Shown piece by piece: positions 6,187 to 6,249 of a stretch of 6,249 bases of DNA. Within the stretch, counting starts at the first letter, position 1, and each line of letters begins with the position of its first letter. Below the pieces are notes generated by a model. It ran no database searches, was not told the origin of the DNA, and was given only the letters and a program-made list of their open reading frames with translations. Source of the stretch: Bacteroidales bacterium (lineage in GTDB: Bacteria > Bacteroidota > Bacteroidia > Bacteroidales > UBA10428); the NCBI GenBank assembly GCA_016935595.1, contig JAFGQQ010000110.1:1-6249 (forward strand), written 5' to 3'. The position numbers were made by a program, and so were the translations under genes.

Positions 6187-6249
6187 ATGCCTGAATTTCA
6201 TAAAAAAACATTAACTGACGAAGAAATAGTTGAAGGGCTGAAAAACGGC
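6187..6249 (+). CDS. N-terminus of a possible sigma-70 family (ECF-type) factor (partial)
   Basis: ATG at 6187 opens a frame that runs to the window edge and encodes 21 residues, MPEFHKKTLTDEEIVEGLKNG. The DEEIVEGLKNG stretch resembles the start of helix 1 of sigma region 2 in Bacteroidota ECF sigma factors, where a D/E-E-[IL]-[IV]-x-x-[IL]-K-x-G run usually precedes an acidic residue and a [FI]xx[LI]Y segment. The rest of the gene is outside the window, so the assignment rests on a short similarity and another helical N-terminus is possible. The approximately 200-base AT-rich leader and the preceding repeat element suggest its own promoter. Confidence 0.5.
   Translation, partial: MPEFHKKTLTDEEIVEGLKNG

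Overview
The window is AT-rich, and its gene content points to the Bacteroidota. It encodes a TonB-dependent receptor with an N-terminal carboxypeptidase-regulatory-like domain, a GSCFA-family hydrolase, lipoprotein and start-site contexts without Shine-Dalgarno sequences, and a few TAnnTTTG promoter-like boxes. Nothing narrows this below phylum or class with confidence; an environmental Bacteroidales-type genome would fit.

Layout: (1) Positions 1-42 read as the last 13 codons of a plus-strand gene. (2) Positions 43-213 are non-coding, with two near-identical hairpin repeats, a third hairpin between them, and a weak terminator-like hairpin for the minus-strand gene that follows. (3) Positions 214-3386 hold a minus-strand pair, transcribed right to left: a TonB-dependent outer-membrane receptor (801 aa from the preferred ATG) and, 11 bases downstream, a DUF2271-like lipoprotein. 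(4) Positions 3387-3479 are a short AT-rich spacer with a long perfect AT palindrome. (5) Positions 3480-5300 hold a second minus-strand pair: a monoacylglycerol-lipase-like alpha/beta hydrolase whose stop codon directly abuts the ATG of a GSCFA-domain protein (TAAATG). (6) After a 79-base divergent spacer comes a plus-strand YjbQ/UPF0047 gene (5380-5790). (7) Positions 5791-6186 are non-coding and carry a symmetrical four-hairpin repeat element (5822-5988), then AT-rich DNA. (8) Positions 6187-6249 are the start of another plus-strand gene, possibly a sigma-70-like factor.

The receptor and lipoprotein probably form an envelope uptake unit without a SusD partner; metal or metal-chelate uptake is a guess. 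The hydrolase pair may act on lipid or ester substrates, but the first member has lost its nucleophilic serine (Gly108 in the nucleophile elbow), while the GSCFA protein keeps its Ser and Asp-x-x-His motifs. The best leads are this apparent pseudo-hydrolase, a DAITGAT sequence in the lipoprotein that fits the ApbE flavinylation consensus, and the A-B-B'-A' hairpin element. No complete new defence or mobile system, CRISPR array, tRNA or rRNA was seen.
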